This document shows, piece by piece, positions 10,614 through 22,795 of a stretch of DNA of 64,000 nt. Within the stretch, counting starts at the first letter, position 1. Each line of letters opens with the position of its first letter. Source of the DNA: Paulownia fortunei (taxonomy: Eukaryota; Streptophyta; Magnoliopsida; Lamiales; Paulowniaceae); the NCBI GenBank assembly GCA_019321725.1, contig CM033120.1, forward strand, positions 5,275,694 through 5,339,693. Direction: 5' to 3'. The notes beneath the pieces are model-generated. The model made no database searches. It had not been told where the DNA came from and saw only the letters and a program-made list of their open reading frames with translations. Made by a program: the position numbers and the translations under genes.

Positions 10614-12110
10614 TGATAAGCTCATAATTTGACACATTCTTGACACTCTCAAAAACACAAATTTGGATATTTTGTCTCATAATTGATGTAATTCTGCACT
10701 TATCTTTTGATAATTATTGTGCAGGTGCAAGAGTGGAAGAAATGGAATTAAAAGGTGAAAAGTGATCAAAATGCTGAAAAGTGGAAGACTCGCACTGCGG
10801 CGCCAACTGGAAGAGAAACTTGTGCCGCGACACCAAGGATCAAGCTCTGCTGCGCAAAGGTAAAAATGTGACATAAAGCTCTAGACTATTTTGTACCGTG
10901 ACACAAACCTTCGCGCTGCGGCGCCAACCCACATTCAGGCCACGACACCTAGTTGCCAAAAGTTGGATGAGGACTCGCGCCATGTGCATAATAGAGAAGA
11001 TTCCCTAGCCTTTCTTATATGACAAGTGGCGATCAAAAAGGCATTTCAACATATTTCTTATTACCCATTCCTTAGATACAATACATACATCACCACCAAT
11101 GTGATATGCTTATATATACACACACAACTCACACCACAATTTATACATGATTCATTCATACCCAACACACACTTTACACCAAAATCTCACACACATTTTC
11201 TCTCCATCTAAGACATATATTTCTCCTTATTTTCTTCAATCACTACACTAAAAACACACACAATCATTCTCAAGGTGCTTGGGATTTGAAGCCAATAAGA
11301 GAAGAAGCTACATTGGGCATTGAAGAACCAAGACTAGAAGTAAAGAATCATTTAGTTGTTGTAATCTTTTACCTTAGTTTCTTTTTTAAATTGTTTTAAT
11401 TTTGTGAAAACCATGATGTTGAGATAGAACTAGTGTTTTTTTTTTCAATATGAACTAAACCATCTTTTATCAAGGCTTGGAAGCCATTTCTATAAATTTA
11501 TGAATTAATATCTTATTTATGGTGAGGATGTTATTTTGTGTTGAGGATGTATTATGCTCTTAACGTTTTTTGAAATTTGGCCAACTATGAAATGAATTTT
11601 TGTTTTTGTGATTGAGATCGAGACATAGTGTTGTAAAAAGTGCTTGTGTAATGCATGCTATATACTAATCACCATAGAGATATAGGTATAATTACATACA
11701 GTAGTCATAGATGTAAAAATCGAAAGCTAGTGGAATTCACAAAGCCCATGCATTATTAGTAGGTTAAACCCATAAATGGAGACATTGCTAGTTACCTTCT
11801 AGTGGTTGAGTTGATACGTCTTGAGAGAGAATATTATATAGAATCAAAAGTCCTGTTATCACACAATCGAACACTAATCCTAATCACAAACTTGTGAAAT
11901 TCATGATGAAGTATAATAGTGATCAATAGCCTTGACTCTTCTTTGTTTTAGATTTTATCCCTTCATTTCTTGATTTTGATTCTTGTTTAGTTAATTTGTT
12001 TTTAGTTTTTAATCAGTATATGAAACATCATTCAGTTGAATATTATTGGGTAATCTCCACTTTCGTACTTGCACACACATTTCCTTGAGACATAAGAATA
12101 TTTCTCATCA
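10614..12110 (+). repeat. LTR of the Ty3/gypsy element
   Basis: It begins TGATAAGCTCATAAT after the polypurine-like tract and ends TATTTCTCATCA at 12110 (1497 bp), giving TGAT/ATCA inverted ends. The 3' portion contains GCACACACATTTCCTTGAGA, typical of this LTR class. It includes a GC-rich patch at 10785-10990. The 60-odd-codon open frames inside it are chance. Confidence 0.65.
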
Positions 12111-12514
12111 CTCTATACTAAAACTTAACCACACACTTATGGTAGGATTGTTAAATCCATAATAAATTAGTCACATTGCATGACAGGCGCTATAGAGGCA
12201 ATAAATTTCCTTTAAAATATACATGTGGAAAATGGAGCCCCTAAGGTGATGCTGCTTGGAAAGTTATAATGTTTCTAGTTAGGACTTAGCCATTTAAGGC
12301 TGGTGCTTACCTCCAGCCTTCAAACTTGGACTGATATGTTTGTGATTTCTAGGCTTGCATTACCCAATGCTTATGTATGTAGTAGACAACTATCATTATT
12401 TATAAGGACCTTTGCTCATTTTATTCTATCATACTTTCTTGAGTCGCTTTTATTCTTATGTTTTGTGTTCTTGTTTGATGAGTTACTAATCAGTGCTTGC
12501 TTTTTTCTTTTTAT
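12111..12514. other. Unassigned DNA next to the minisatellite
   Basis: I see nothing supportable. A 73-codon open frame at 12303-12524 has low-complexity, phenylalanine-rich sequence and no domain. Confidence 0.4.
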
Positions 12515-12995
12515 TTTTTACTGAGGATCATTTTAGACAACTTCTTACAAGTAACTGTATTACTATGAGCTGCTCTAGATAGCTTCTTACTAGTTTATAT
12601 TTTTTTTTTGAACTGTTAGGAACCTATTTTGGACTTCTTATATGTAATTGCTTTTATGACTTACCATGAGTCATTTTTTGGACTTTTTATAATTAAGTAT
12701 TGTAATATCTTACCATGATTTCCTTAAACTTATTACAGGTAACCATTGTAACGACATACGATGAGTCTTTTTAGACTTCTTAGAAGTAAGCCTTGTAACG
12801 ACTTACCACGAGTCTTTTTAGGCTTCTTACAGACAATATGTTTTGATATGCTACCATGAGTGTGTTAGACATATCTTATAATTAATTATTTCAGCATGCT
12901 ACCAGGAGTTTGTTAGACACTTCTTATAGGTAGTTGTTTTGATATGATACCACGAGTGTTTTAGAAACTCCTTACAAATAGGTGTTTTAATCCAC
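12515..12995. repeat. Minisatellite with a period of about 48 bp
   Basis: The core TACCAtGAGT...TTaGACttCTTAcA recurs with the CCAnGAG element at 12664, 12713, 12759, 12806, 12854, 12902 and 12950, spacings of 46 to 49 bases. More diverged units precede it from about 12520. Roughly nine or ten units are present. The regular spacing despite sequence drift shows an old tandem expansion. Confidence 0.8.
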
Positions 12996-13029
12996 GAGAC
13001 AAGTTGCTTGCCATGAACCTCTAAAAAAG

Positions 13030-13262
13030 GCCTATCCCAAGGGTATGTCGTGCCTGGGCAAAGCCAGGGGCTTTTTTTATTTTTTATCTTAGTTTGCCCA
13101 GGCGAGGTTTAGAGTTTTTTTTTTCAATCTTGCCTAGGTAAAGGCCCAGAGCTTTTTTTTTTCTAAGTATGTCCTGAGCGAAGCCCAGGGCTTTCTTCTA
13201 AGATTTACCCTGGGGCCTTTTTATTAGTCTAGCTCGAGCGAGGTATACAATTTTTCTTCTAC
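13030..13262. repeat. Second minisatellite, period about 42 bp, hairpin plus T-run units
   Basis: Units start at GCCTGGGCAAAGCC (13050), GCCCAGGCGAGG (13094), GCCTAGGTAAAGGC (13131), CCTGAGCGAAGCC (13172) and GCTCGAGCGAGG (13232). A truncated unit (CCTGGGGCC) lies near 13210. Most units end in a run of 5 to 10 T. The first unit pairs with itself (CCTGG, six-base loop, CCAGG). It abuts the 48-bp array but has an unrelated sequence. Confidence 0.7.
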
Positions 13263-14440
13263 TTGAGCAAGGCAATGCCTTGCCGGGGACTAAGTATAGG
13301 CAAAATGGTATCTTGCCCACAAAGTTTGTCCATAAATTGGTACTTGAGGTGGGTTATAAAAGAACCATACTTGAAAAGCTCACCATCAATTGTTACAAAT
13401 CAAGCTATTTTTGCTTTTCGACTCTTTCTCTCATTTAGATCTTTGGATATAATGTTCAGTTTGCATCAATAATGATTAAGTAAGATTTCCTAGTTTTGCA
13501 TTAATTCTATTGCTGGCAACAATATGTGATTTATCCAATTCTAGACTTCTCTCTTGCTTACAAAGGGGTTGTCGGTGATGTGTTGTACTTGTGTGCACCT
13601 AGCACTTATGGCCTTGCTTGATAAATTAGTGTTAAGTTGTCATAGTACCTTTCTTGCTGGTTACCACCTTACTCCTTAAACAATTTCTAAAACGATTTGA
13701 TTTGACTTGGGGACTATAATCCTATCATGTTCTTTACATACTTGGTCAATTAGAAGCCTATTAATACTAATATGACTAGTATTAGGTATCTACACATTGA
13801 AAAGTCCATATCCAATAGATGTTTCAGGAGCCCAACTAATAAATCTCTTATTTGACTTTATTAAATTAGATAGCCTATAATATAACTGTCATTTACATAT
13901 ATAAGCCCACATTAAGGAATTAAATAAAAATCAACACCCTCCTCCTCGATATGTATCACGAGCTTGGTTTGTTATTTGCTCTCTAGTGCTTGTACTTAAA
14001 CTATAAGATTTTTTTTTCTTACATTTGGTTATTTTGGCAAATTCATTTAGTTGTTCACCTGGATCTTAGTTATTAACATGGTTGTCAACTTTCCATCTTG
14101 TAAGTGGAATGAAATTATTGTAGTTGTACAATGTGAGATTACTAAAGGTTGTAGTTATCATCATAAATGTTATAAAAATTAGTAGTTTATATTGATATTC
14201 ACACACAATCAAGTAATCAAAATAGAACACATAAATAAAGAGTGAATCGAGTATACTTATACACAACAAAATTGTCGATCCACACATCCTGAACTAAACT
14301 TATCTACCAGTCTTCTTTTCATTGATCTATGAACATGTCTTCAAGATCCATGGAGTTATATGGTTATGCTCCAAGGAAAAATGAAAAGAGAAAACTATAT
14401 AGAGAGAAATATGGACAGAGTATTTTGAGAGAACACGTTC
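13263..14440. other. Unassigned DNA, possible LTR fragment
   Basis: No supportable gene. The segment 13345-13450 (GGGTTATAAAAGAACC followed by CTTTTCGACTCTTTCTCTC) resembles a promoter and transcript start of an LTR, so the minisatellites may lie within an old LTR. No terminal motifs confirm this. Confidence 0.3.
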
Positions 14441-15849
14441 TTTTACTTTTCTCATTAGAGTCTTTCTTTTATTTTGGTGGAATTACTAGAAAAAAGATCA
14501 AGGTGGACAAAAGTAAGATTGAAGGCTCATAAATGTATGGGTGATACAATCATGTAATAGATATGATCTATTATTATTATTTTAATTATTACCCTTAGAT
14601 TGACATATATTCATTTTGGCTCAAGTGGATTACATAGGATAAGGCCCATAGTCATCCCTTTATGTATGGATGGTAGATGCATGCATATGTTTATTTAATG
14701 TTTTTCTATGATTAAGGTTGCAATTGTTAAGAATAATGCAACATTGAATAAACAACCTAAGAAAATAATGAGGTCCTGGTAAGACAGAGCCCTTACTTAA
14801 AATTATTTAAAAGACCAAAAATCTTTAAGTAAATTCCATATCAAGCATAAATGGGTAATATTGGGCTGAGCCTAATCGTGTAGGTCTTCCATAAAAAATA
14901 ATCGGCATGTGAAACATTGCCATAATTAGTCCATTGGCCACGAGCCGTGAGATGTGCTAAGTGGAGGTAATAGCTATGACCACTACTAGCATGGAGATGT
15001 CAAAGGGGTAAGAGGGCTAAAGGTGTTCGTCATGAGTCGTGGGATATACTTTAGTTGTCTTATTCATATGGATGCTTAATAGGTCATGCTTGACACTTAG
15101 TATCATATGAACTCATAAAATTGGGGTGTATGGGAAATAGTAAGCAAAATAGCTTGAGGATTGCATGGAGATACAATTGCTAATTGTTAGCTACCATTTA
15201 GTTTTATTATATGAACTCATAAAATTGGGGTGTACAATCTCAAGCTTGCTAGAAAATAACATTTCCCAAATTTCTATCTTGGGGGTGATAGAATTATAAT
15301 AAAAATGAATAAACTATGAATGTACGCTTATTTTTTGCTTCGTATTTTTTAATATATTTTATTTATTAATAACTAAAAATCTAGTTGCATCAATTCTGAA
15401 TACCAACAAACTCACTGGCCCAAACTATATCGACTAGTAGAGGAACCTTTTGATTGTTCTCAAATCATAAAAAAGGGGGCTTATGTCCTCGATGTGATGT
15501 TTTCGCTGACACTTTCAGTGGATGGCATTGAGAAAGAGCTTGTAGAATACCACATGAAAGTTGAGGATAAGTTGTAAGCTTGATGCTATATGATAGCATC
15601 AATGTCGAATTAGTTGCAGAGACAACATGAAAATATGGCACATACTGTCAATATTCACCTTCATCTGAAGGAACTGCATGGGGAGCAAACTAGGTAGATG
15701 AGATTCCAAGTCTTAAAAAATCATTTTTGACACCATATGATGGAAGACTCATTAATCCATGACCATAGACTGAAGGTAATAGTCTTGATTGAAAGGCTCA
15801 AGTCCTCTGGAGTCATTATAGATAATAAACTCTATGTGGATCTCATCCT
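14441..15849 (+). mobile_element. Copia copy A: leader and 5' part of gag
   Basis: The leader shares recognisable blocks with the leaders of copies B and C in this window: a GGTGATACAATCATGTAATA stretch, TTGGCTCAAGTGGATTACAT, and the CATGAGTCGTGGGATAT region. Gag starts near 15375 with LVASILNTNKLTGPNYI, typical for this copia family, and continues with KELVEYHMKVEDKL and CYMIAS. Stops interrupt it. The gag is cut at 15849 by a solo LTR and resumes at 18065. The gag would form the virus-like particle. The 5' LTR of this copy is missing. Confidence 0.65.
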
Positions 15850-18064
15850 TGTTGGGTTCGCTTCTTGACCACGAGGTAAGCGTAGCAGAAATAAAAAAAA
15901 ATTAATAAAAATATGCATTAACAATTAAAGTACTACCTCGAGTAACCAAAAGCAATTTAACGATCGACAATATATAAATAATATTTAATTTAATAGTATA
16001 ATTAAATAGTGTGAATATTGATACCTTCTTGACTCCTTTATTAATAATGCAAGAAATAGAGCAATCAATTGCCAGATGGTTGCAAATATGCCTTAAAGGA
16101 GTCTACACGTTCTCCCTCCAAAGAAAGTCCACACCTTGGATAAGAACACCGAAAATAATAAAATTGCTAGTTTCCACTATTTTCTTTTCTAGCCTAGTGT
16201 AGAGTGAAACCTTTCAATCCAACTTGTGAATTAAAGATTAAATTTTATTCAAATGTTCTTAATTTAACTTGTAAAAGAAGAACAATTATAATATGCACTT
16301 GAGCAATACAAGACAAGAGAAAAGGAAGACAAAATGATGAAAACAAATTTTCTTCTAATTCTTGCTATGGCCGATTACAAGAGTGTTGGATAGATAAATT
16401 TTGTCTTTAATATATCATATATATATAAGGAGGCTACAAAAATTAGGGCAACCCTAATTTCATCCTCACATGGTAATTAGTTTGTACAGAAAAGTCTCAC
16501 TTTCCTCAACAAACTAAAAACACATGCACAAAATAAAATATTTCTTTTTTTTTATGGCTAAATTTTGCTTGCAAAATTAGGGCAACATTTGCTCCTTTTG
16601 CCTTGTCTTCCAAGTTATGAATTTATCCCATAAATTCATATGTATAATATCATATATTGTTTAAATAAGTAAATCTTATTCACTTATTTAATTTCTCTTA
16701 TTTTCAAGTGGACTTCCAACAAGCTTAATTAAACTTGGGCTTGGACTTCTCCAAGTCCATTTAATTAATCCAAGTCTAAATTAATTGATCCAATCAATTA
16801 ATTTATTCACTCCAATTGGATTCCTAATCTCATTAGGTCCAATTAAATAGTCCATCTCATTAAGTCTAATTAAATAGTCCTACTATTTAATTGAATAATT
16901 AATTTAACTCTCCCAATTAATTTAATCCTTTAATTAATTAATCTAATTAATTAATTATATTCAACCCCTTGCATGATTTATAGACTAAAGATGTTCCATT
17001 CTAAATTGTGTGTGACCCTTTATGTTCACTTCTAAACTAGTAGTGGACTTGCAACATTTGTAACTTATGAATAACAATTATTTTGATTAATTAATCCATT
17101 TAATTAATCCGCTAGGAATTACCTCTTTAATTCCTAGAACCTCACTATCCGTAAAAATACCTAGCGAGTAATCACGATAAACTAGTCTTAGGTGATATAG
17201 CAAGTGATCCTATTCTAGTTATGAGTACCATGCATGTAAGGTTCTTCCGTCAACTAATCTTCCGATTGAGTCTAGGGCATCGATAATAGTCAAAACCCTA
17301 ATCGACTCAATATTTATGATTTTATTTCAAGTTGCAGTAACTCTTAATGCATCATCAAAAACCCTTTTCTGATATTCAGTCTGCCTTAGCCAAGGTCTTC
17401 CGAGTCACGCATTATGAAAATATAGGAGATTCACTTGTTCTACCTGATAAGTGATGGATCATTTGTTGGCTACTCATTAACCTTCATACGCATAAATACA
17501 ATACCCAACATAACACCTTTATGATTTTCAGGCAATCAGAGGATACACCTAAGTAAGGCATTACACGTATAAGGTTACCATGGTGCCTCAAGTCAAAGGA
17601 CTAGTCGTCCACTATTGTAACATAGAAATTCTTAATTCAACATTTGGGATTTCTAACTAAGAATTTCAAGCAGGTCAGTTCAGTATACTTGTTTTCTAAC
17701 AAACACCTGTATACATGCACTTGCATCTGTACACTGATGTCCATGGTATGGGACATCATCATCTTACGAGCATGCATTGTATGCTCGAGTCTTATTGGGT
17801 TATTTGATGTCCCTTCTCAAAAAGTCCTCGAATCAGAACATAGTTTAAGATCAAAGCTATAGAGGCATGTTCTATGATCGCCATCATATGTGCGACCATA
17901 CACCATAGCTATAATTAATCTAGGGACTTTATCTAATGTGTAATAAATAAATGTGAGCCATAAGATAAAGAAAATACCTTTATTTAATGTATTACAACTA
18001 AGAAAGTCTAATACATGAGTAAATAGTGGCCAATCTAATTAGTGCGCGGGACACTACTCTAACA
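15850..18064 (-). repeat. Solo LTR of the 2.2-kb-LTR copia family, nested in copy A gag
   Basis: The + strand runs from TGTTGGGTTCGC to ACTACTCTAACA, the exact reverse complement of this family's LTR ends (TGTTAGAGTAGT...GCGAACCCAACA), 2215 bp. It is flanked on both sides by ATCCT (15845-15849 and 18065-18069), a perfect 5-bp target duplication. The gag reading frame of copy A continues across it. No internal sequence is present, so it arose by recombination between the two LTRs of a full element. Open frames inside are chance. Confidence 0.9.
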
Positions 18065-18421
18065 ATCCTGCCATCTCTTCTTCCTTTATTCGACTCCTTT
18101 GTGGTTACCTTCAATATATATAAATAGAGACTAGCCTTACCAAGCTAGAGAATCCACTAAAAAGAAGGTGAAGCCTGTCTTGCTTGTTGGCTCTTCATCT
18201 TAATATAAGACCTAATTAAAGAAAAAAAAAGAAGGGTTCTTCTTAGAAGGTCTCTAAGGGAATGAAGAAGAGTTCCAAGGCCAAAGGTAATAGCCAATAC
18301 TGTGGCAAGTCAGGCATTGGAAGAGGAACTTCATAGAGTACCTTAGAAGTCGCAATAAAAGTTCTGGTATGTTATTATTTGAAGTTAACCTTTTGATTAA
18401 TGATGTTTTTTAGGTATTAAA
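18065..18421 (+). pseudogene. Copia copy A: gag continuation to start of protease
   Basis: Gag homology resumes right after the solo LTR, with a degenerate zinc knuckle near 18300 (NTVASQALEEE in one frame, YCGKSG in another) and the start of protease (VNLLINDVF). It ends where the LTR of copy B begins at about 18422. Stops and frameshifts are frequent. The expected CCHC residues are not all kept, so nucleic-acid binding would be lost. Confidence 0.6.
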
Positions 18422-20566
18422 TATTAGAGTAGTGCCGAACAAGCTAAATAGTGGCTGCTTATATACTCTTGTAAAAATAACCTTATTTGAAATATATTAA
18501 TAAAATTGGCATTTTCTTTATCTTAAATTGTAATTAGTTAATTAGATAAAATTTCTAAACCATACTTAACTACGAGACATGGTTATGCATATGATGGGGA
18601 TCATAGAATATAACTCTATGGCTTTGGTCTTAAATTAGTTTTGAGTAGTGCGCTCATTAAGATAGGATATTGATCAGCTTGTAAAGACTCGCACACATAA
18701 TGCATGCTCGAAAAGAAGATGTCTGGATCTATATGCATTGACATAGTGATGCTAGTGCACATGTGTGGGTGCTCGTTGGGGAACGAGTACACCAAATAGG
18801 CCAATGGAAAATTCTCATTTGAAATGTTGTTCGTCAATGAAATTTTTTTAGTTATGACAGTGCATGAGTTAGTCCTTTACTTGAGATACCATTGTAGCCT
18901 TGCGCACGATATCATATACTTTAATATATTTCCCGATTGCACAACAATCATAAGGGGTTTACGTTGGGTGTATGATTTTCATGTAAGGACGTTAATGAGT
19001 GCCCAACAAAGAATCCATCACATATCTAGTAGAATTGGTGAACCTCCTATGTATTTCATGGTCCTTGACTAAAAAAGACTTTTCCTAAAGCAGGATGAAT
19101 ATTTGAAGGAGGTTTTCTAATGATTTATCAAAAGTCAATGTGTCTAGAAAAGAAATTGTAGTTATTAAGTCAAATAAGATTTCAACTAACAATCCATACC
19201 TTAAACTTAATTGGGAGGTTAGTTAATGGAATGATCTGACTTGTATGGTACTCATAACAGAAATAGGTTATCTTGGTATTTTACCTAAGATCAGGTAGTC
19301 AAGATGCAATACTAGTTGCTTTCTTTGACTTGTAGGTTCTTATAATTATGGAGTATATTTCAAGATTGATCAATTAATTGGATTAAGTAAACGGAATATA
19401 TTTTATATATTCACTAAGTTGTAATAGTTGTAAGCCCACTACTAGCTTAGTTGTGAACCTAATGGGTCAAACACAAAATAAAATGGATCACTTCTGTATA
19501 AAATCTAATCCTAGGAGTTGTATTATGTTAATTAATAGATATTAATTATCTTACAACTAGAATTAATTTAATAGTTAAATTAATTCATCCAATTAAATAA
19601 TATGCTTATTTGACCTAATTAAGATTAAAAGCTCTTTTGGGAATAATTAATTAAATAATTAATTAATTAATGGACTTTAAATTAATTTAAGAGTTAAATT
19701 TATTTAACTGATATAATTAATTGGATTATTTATATTTTACCTATTTATTAGGTAGTTCTGCCAGAACCAATTTGATTGAGCTTAATTAATTAAAAAAATA
19801 TTAATTAATTGGAGAGCCTAATCATTAATGGGCTCGTAGGAAAAGACCATTGGTGGTCTTTGATTATGAATCAAAGATTCCAAGTACCGGAAAAGAATCA
19901 ATTAAGACTTTGAGCCTTAATTTAAAACAAATCCAAGACATGTATTGGATGGAAACAAACAAGATATATATATGGAAGGATGTTAGAAACCTAATGTGAT
20001 TAGGTCAAGAATTGGTGGTGTATAAATACACCACTCACAGGGGCTGAAAATTAGTGAAGAAAGAAGCTGGAAATTTCGGCCATCTCTCTCTCTAATGGTG
20101 CAAAAACTAATTTTCTCTCTTCCATATTTTTCTAGGCTTCTTTCATTTCTATCAATTGGTTATGAACTATTGAAAAACTAATTAATTCTTAAATTATATG
20201 TTGATATTGGAATTAATTTGCACTCCAAAAGTTTTAGTTATAAACAAGAGTTTGATATCTTCTTGCAAAGGTGTCAAACTATGATCTTATTCGTCCTATG
20301 GACACCGTCAGAAAGAAGACGAGTGGATTTTTACAGCGAACTATTTTTAAATTGTGCAAAAATCTGAACCGTTCAAATCCTCATCTAGAATAGGAGTGCA
20401 CTCAAAGGTATAATCGCAAACTATGTTTTTTTTAGTAAAACAAAAATATCCAGGTGTAATCGAAAATCCCATAGAATATGGGACTACTTGTATAAATGTT
20501 ACAAATGTTATTTTATAAATTTTTAGTTTTTGCAGCACTAGGTCCTGTGATTTTGCGAACCCAACA
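18422..20566 (+). repeat. 5' LTR of copia copy B
   Basis: It starts TATTAGAGTAGTGCC, a decayed TGTTAGAGTAGTGCC, and ends TTTTGCGAACCCAACA (2145 bp). A TATAAATA box at 20021-20028 lies inside a perfect dyad, GTGGTGTATAAATACACCAC. The segment 19555-19810 is dense in AATTAATT palindromes, as in every other LTR of the family. A primer-site remnant follows at once. Confidence 0.85.
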
Positions 20567-22795
20567 ATTATATCAAAACCTAGGTTACCATACCCGGATA
20601 TGTTTGCAAATATGTGCTTTAATTTCTTATGATAGAATTTGATTAATTAAATATGTGATAAAAATTATTTCATGCGATTTTTAGAATGGGATAAAATATT
20701 TAAACTAGATAAAAAAATTGACATGAACATGAAAAATGGGTATAATTGCATCTGTTAATGTAGTAGTCACAATTTGATGCTGCAACACCACTTATAAGAG
20801 TCGCGACGTGAGTGGATACTCCATTTCGCGCCGCCACACCAAGTAGGCGCCGCTATGACGTAGGATCTTTATGAAGCTTTGGACTAGGCGCCCGATGCCG
20901 GGACTCAGCACCATGTGATAGGAGTTCGGATTCGTCCAGAAAGCTTTGAAGCTTTTATGCAGTGACACAATTGGAGTTTTTTTCCACGGGGTCGTGGCGT
21001 CATTGCCTAGTCTTAATTTTTTTTGATTTTGTGTAAAAGTTACACAATTTTGGTTTATTCAATTTTTAAAAGTAATTGTTGATTTTGAAATAATTTTTTT
21101 TATATGAATAACTAAATATTGTTAATGCAAATCTAAATTTGGCATATGAAAGATAGATAAATTTACATGCTTTAGATTTATTACATGAGATGTATAAATT
21201 AGGCATGTATGTTAGTATGGATGATCATTGAGACTAGACCAATGAATGGATATTCTATGTACATTATGAATGTGTGGTTTTATTATTTTTAGGTTTTAAT
21301 TAAAATAAGGCATGTGAGTCTCACTTTTCTCTATTTTACTCCAATTGTATTTTCTTCCTCTATCCTATGTACTTCCTCTTGGAAGAAATTCCAAGGTTTC
21401 TTGATAGAAATAGTAATTATAATGAGAGTAGAACCTGGTTGTGAGGAAATATTTCTTTTTATTTGACAAGTAGATGGTCAAAGATGGAGAAAATGCAAGG
21501 AATGAAGGCCTATGAATATATAGGTGATACATTCATGTAATATGATATGGTTTGTTTACATTTTAATTATTACCTCAGATTAACCAAGATTTACTTTGGC
21601 TCAAGTGGATCGCATAGGATATAGCTCAAGATCGTCCCATTATTATGTATGTATGTTAGATGCATGCATAGATTTATTTAGCATTCCTAGATAATGATTT
21701 CACATTATTAGGTTAGTGCAACATTAAATAAACAAAGATGAGGTCTAAAAATTATAAAATATACCTTTACTTGATAATCAAGTTTAAAGAATTTATTAAA
21801 TATTATATATCAAGCAAATATGGACAAACTTGGGTTGGGCCCCATCATCCATGCCTTGCATCAAAAGTAGAAGACATGATGATGCTACCAGATTTATGAC
21901 ATTGTCCATGAGTCGTGGGATGCCTAAGTAATGGAAAGTTGTGATCTCTACTAAGCATGAGGATGTCCATGGGATGGACTCGTATTTATCATCATCCAAG
22001 GGTCATGGGATGTTTAGATGCTTCATCTATATGGATGTTTGATGGGTATTACTTGACACTTAGTATCATATGTCGTCATATTATTGGAGCATATGGGAAG
22101 TGGTGAGGCGAACTATCTTTAGGGTTGCATATGATGTAATTGACAAGACTGTTGTCTACTTTTTGATATTTTATGTGATCTCATATTCTTGGGCATGTAA
22201 AATAATAATTGAACCTCAAGTCTGCTAGGAAATAAGATTTCCTAAACTTCCATCTAAAGAGTGATAAGATTGAAGTAAAATAGTGGGAGACATTTATAAT
22301 TCAAGTCCATATTATAAATGAATATTTTGTCAAATGAATGCTTATTTTTCTACTTCGCATGTTTTGTAGGTTAGATCTCAAAATGGCCAAAAATCCACTA
22401 GCATCTATTTTAGACATAAACAAATTAATTAGTCCCATCTATGTTCATCGACTTAGGAACCTTCAGATTATTCTCCAATCCTAAAAGAGGTCTTATGTCC
22501 TTAAATATAACATCTTTGCTAGTTGTAATGGAGGATGCCACTGAAGAAGAGCTTGTAGAGTACCATAAGCAAATTGAGGATCACTTGCAAGCTCAACGCT
22601 ATATGATAACATCAATGTTAAATGAGTTGCAAAGATAACATAAGAATATAACATATGCTGTCGATATTCATCTTCACCTTCAAGAGTTGTATGAACACAC
22701 TAGGCAAGTGAGATATCAAGTCCCAAAAGAGTTATTTCGATGTTCTATGACAAAAGGCTCTTCAGTCTAAGACCATGGGCTAAAGATAATATGCT
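20567..22795 (+). mobile_element. Copia copy B: primer site remnant, leader and 5' gag
   Basis: ATTATATCAAAACC at 20567 is a decayed primer binding site (compare TTGGTATCAGAGCC in this family). A leader of about 1.8 kb follows. Gag starts with ATG at 22384: MAKNPLASILDINKL, then HRLRNLQIILQS, and later EEELVEYHKQIEDHL near 22546, with frame changes. The homology stops at 22795, where the reverse-oriented LTR of copy H begins. A patch at 20760-21005 contains several GCGCCGC and GTGACAC words, like the leader of copy C. Confidence 0.7.

Noticed and set aside
13050..13085. Rho-independent-like terminator
   Set aside because: The hairpin and T-run recur as a tandem unit in a plant-type genome and no gene ends there, so it is listed as a repeat rather than a terminator.
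17644..19072. Several open frames of 70-80 codons around two LTRs
   Set aside because: The same LTR region is non-coding in all other copies and the frames are not conserved among them.
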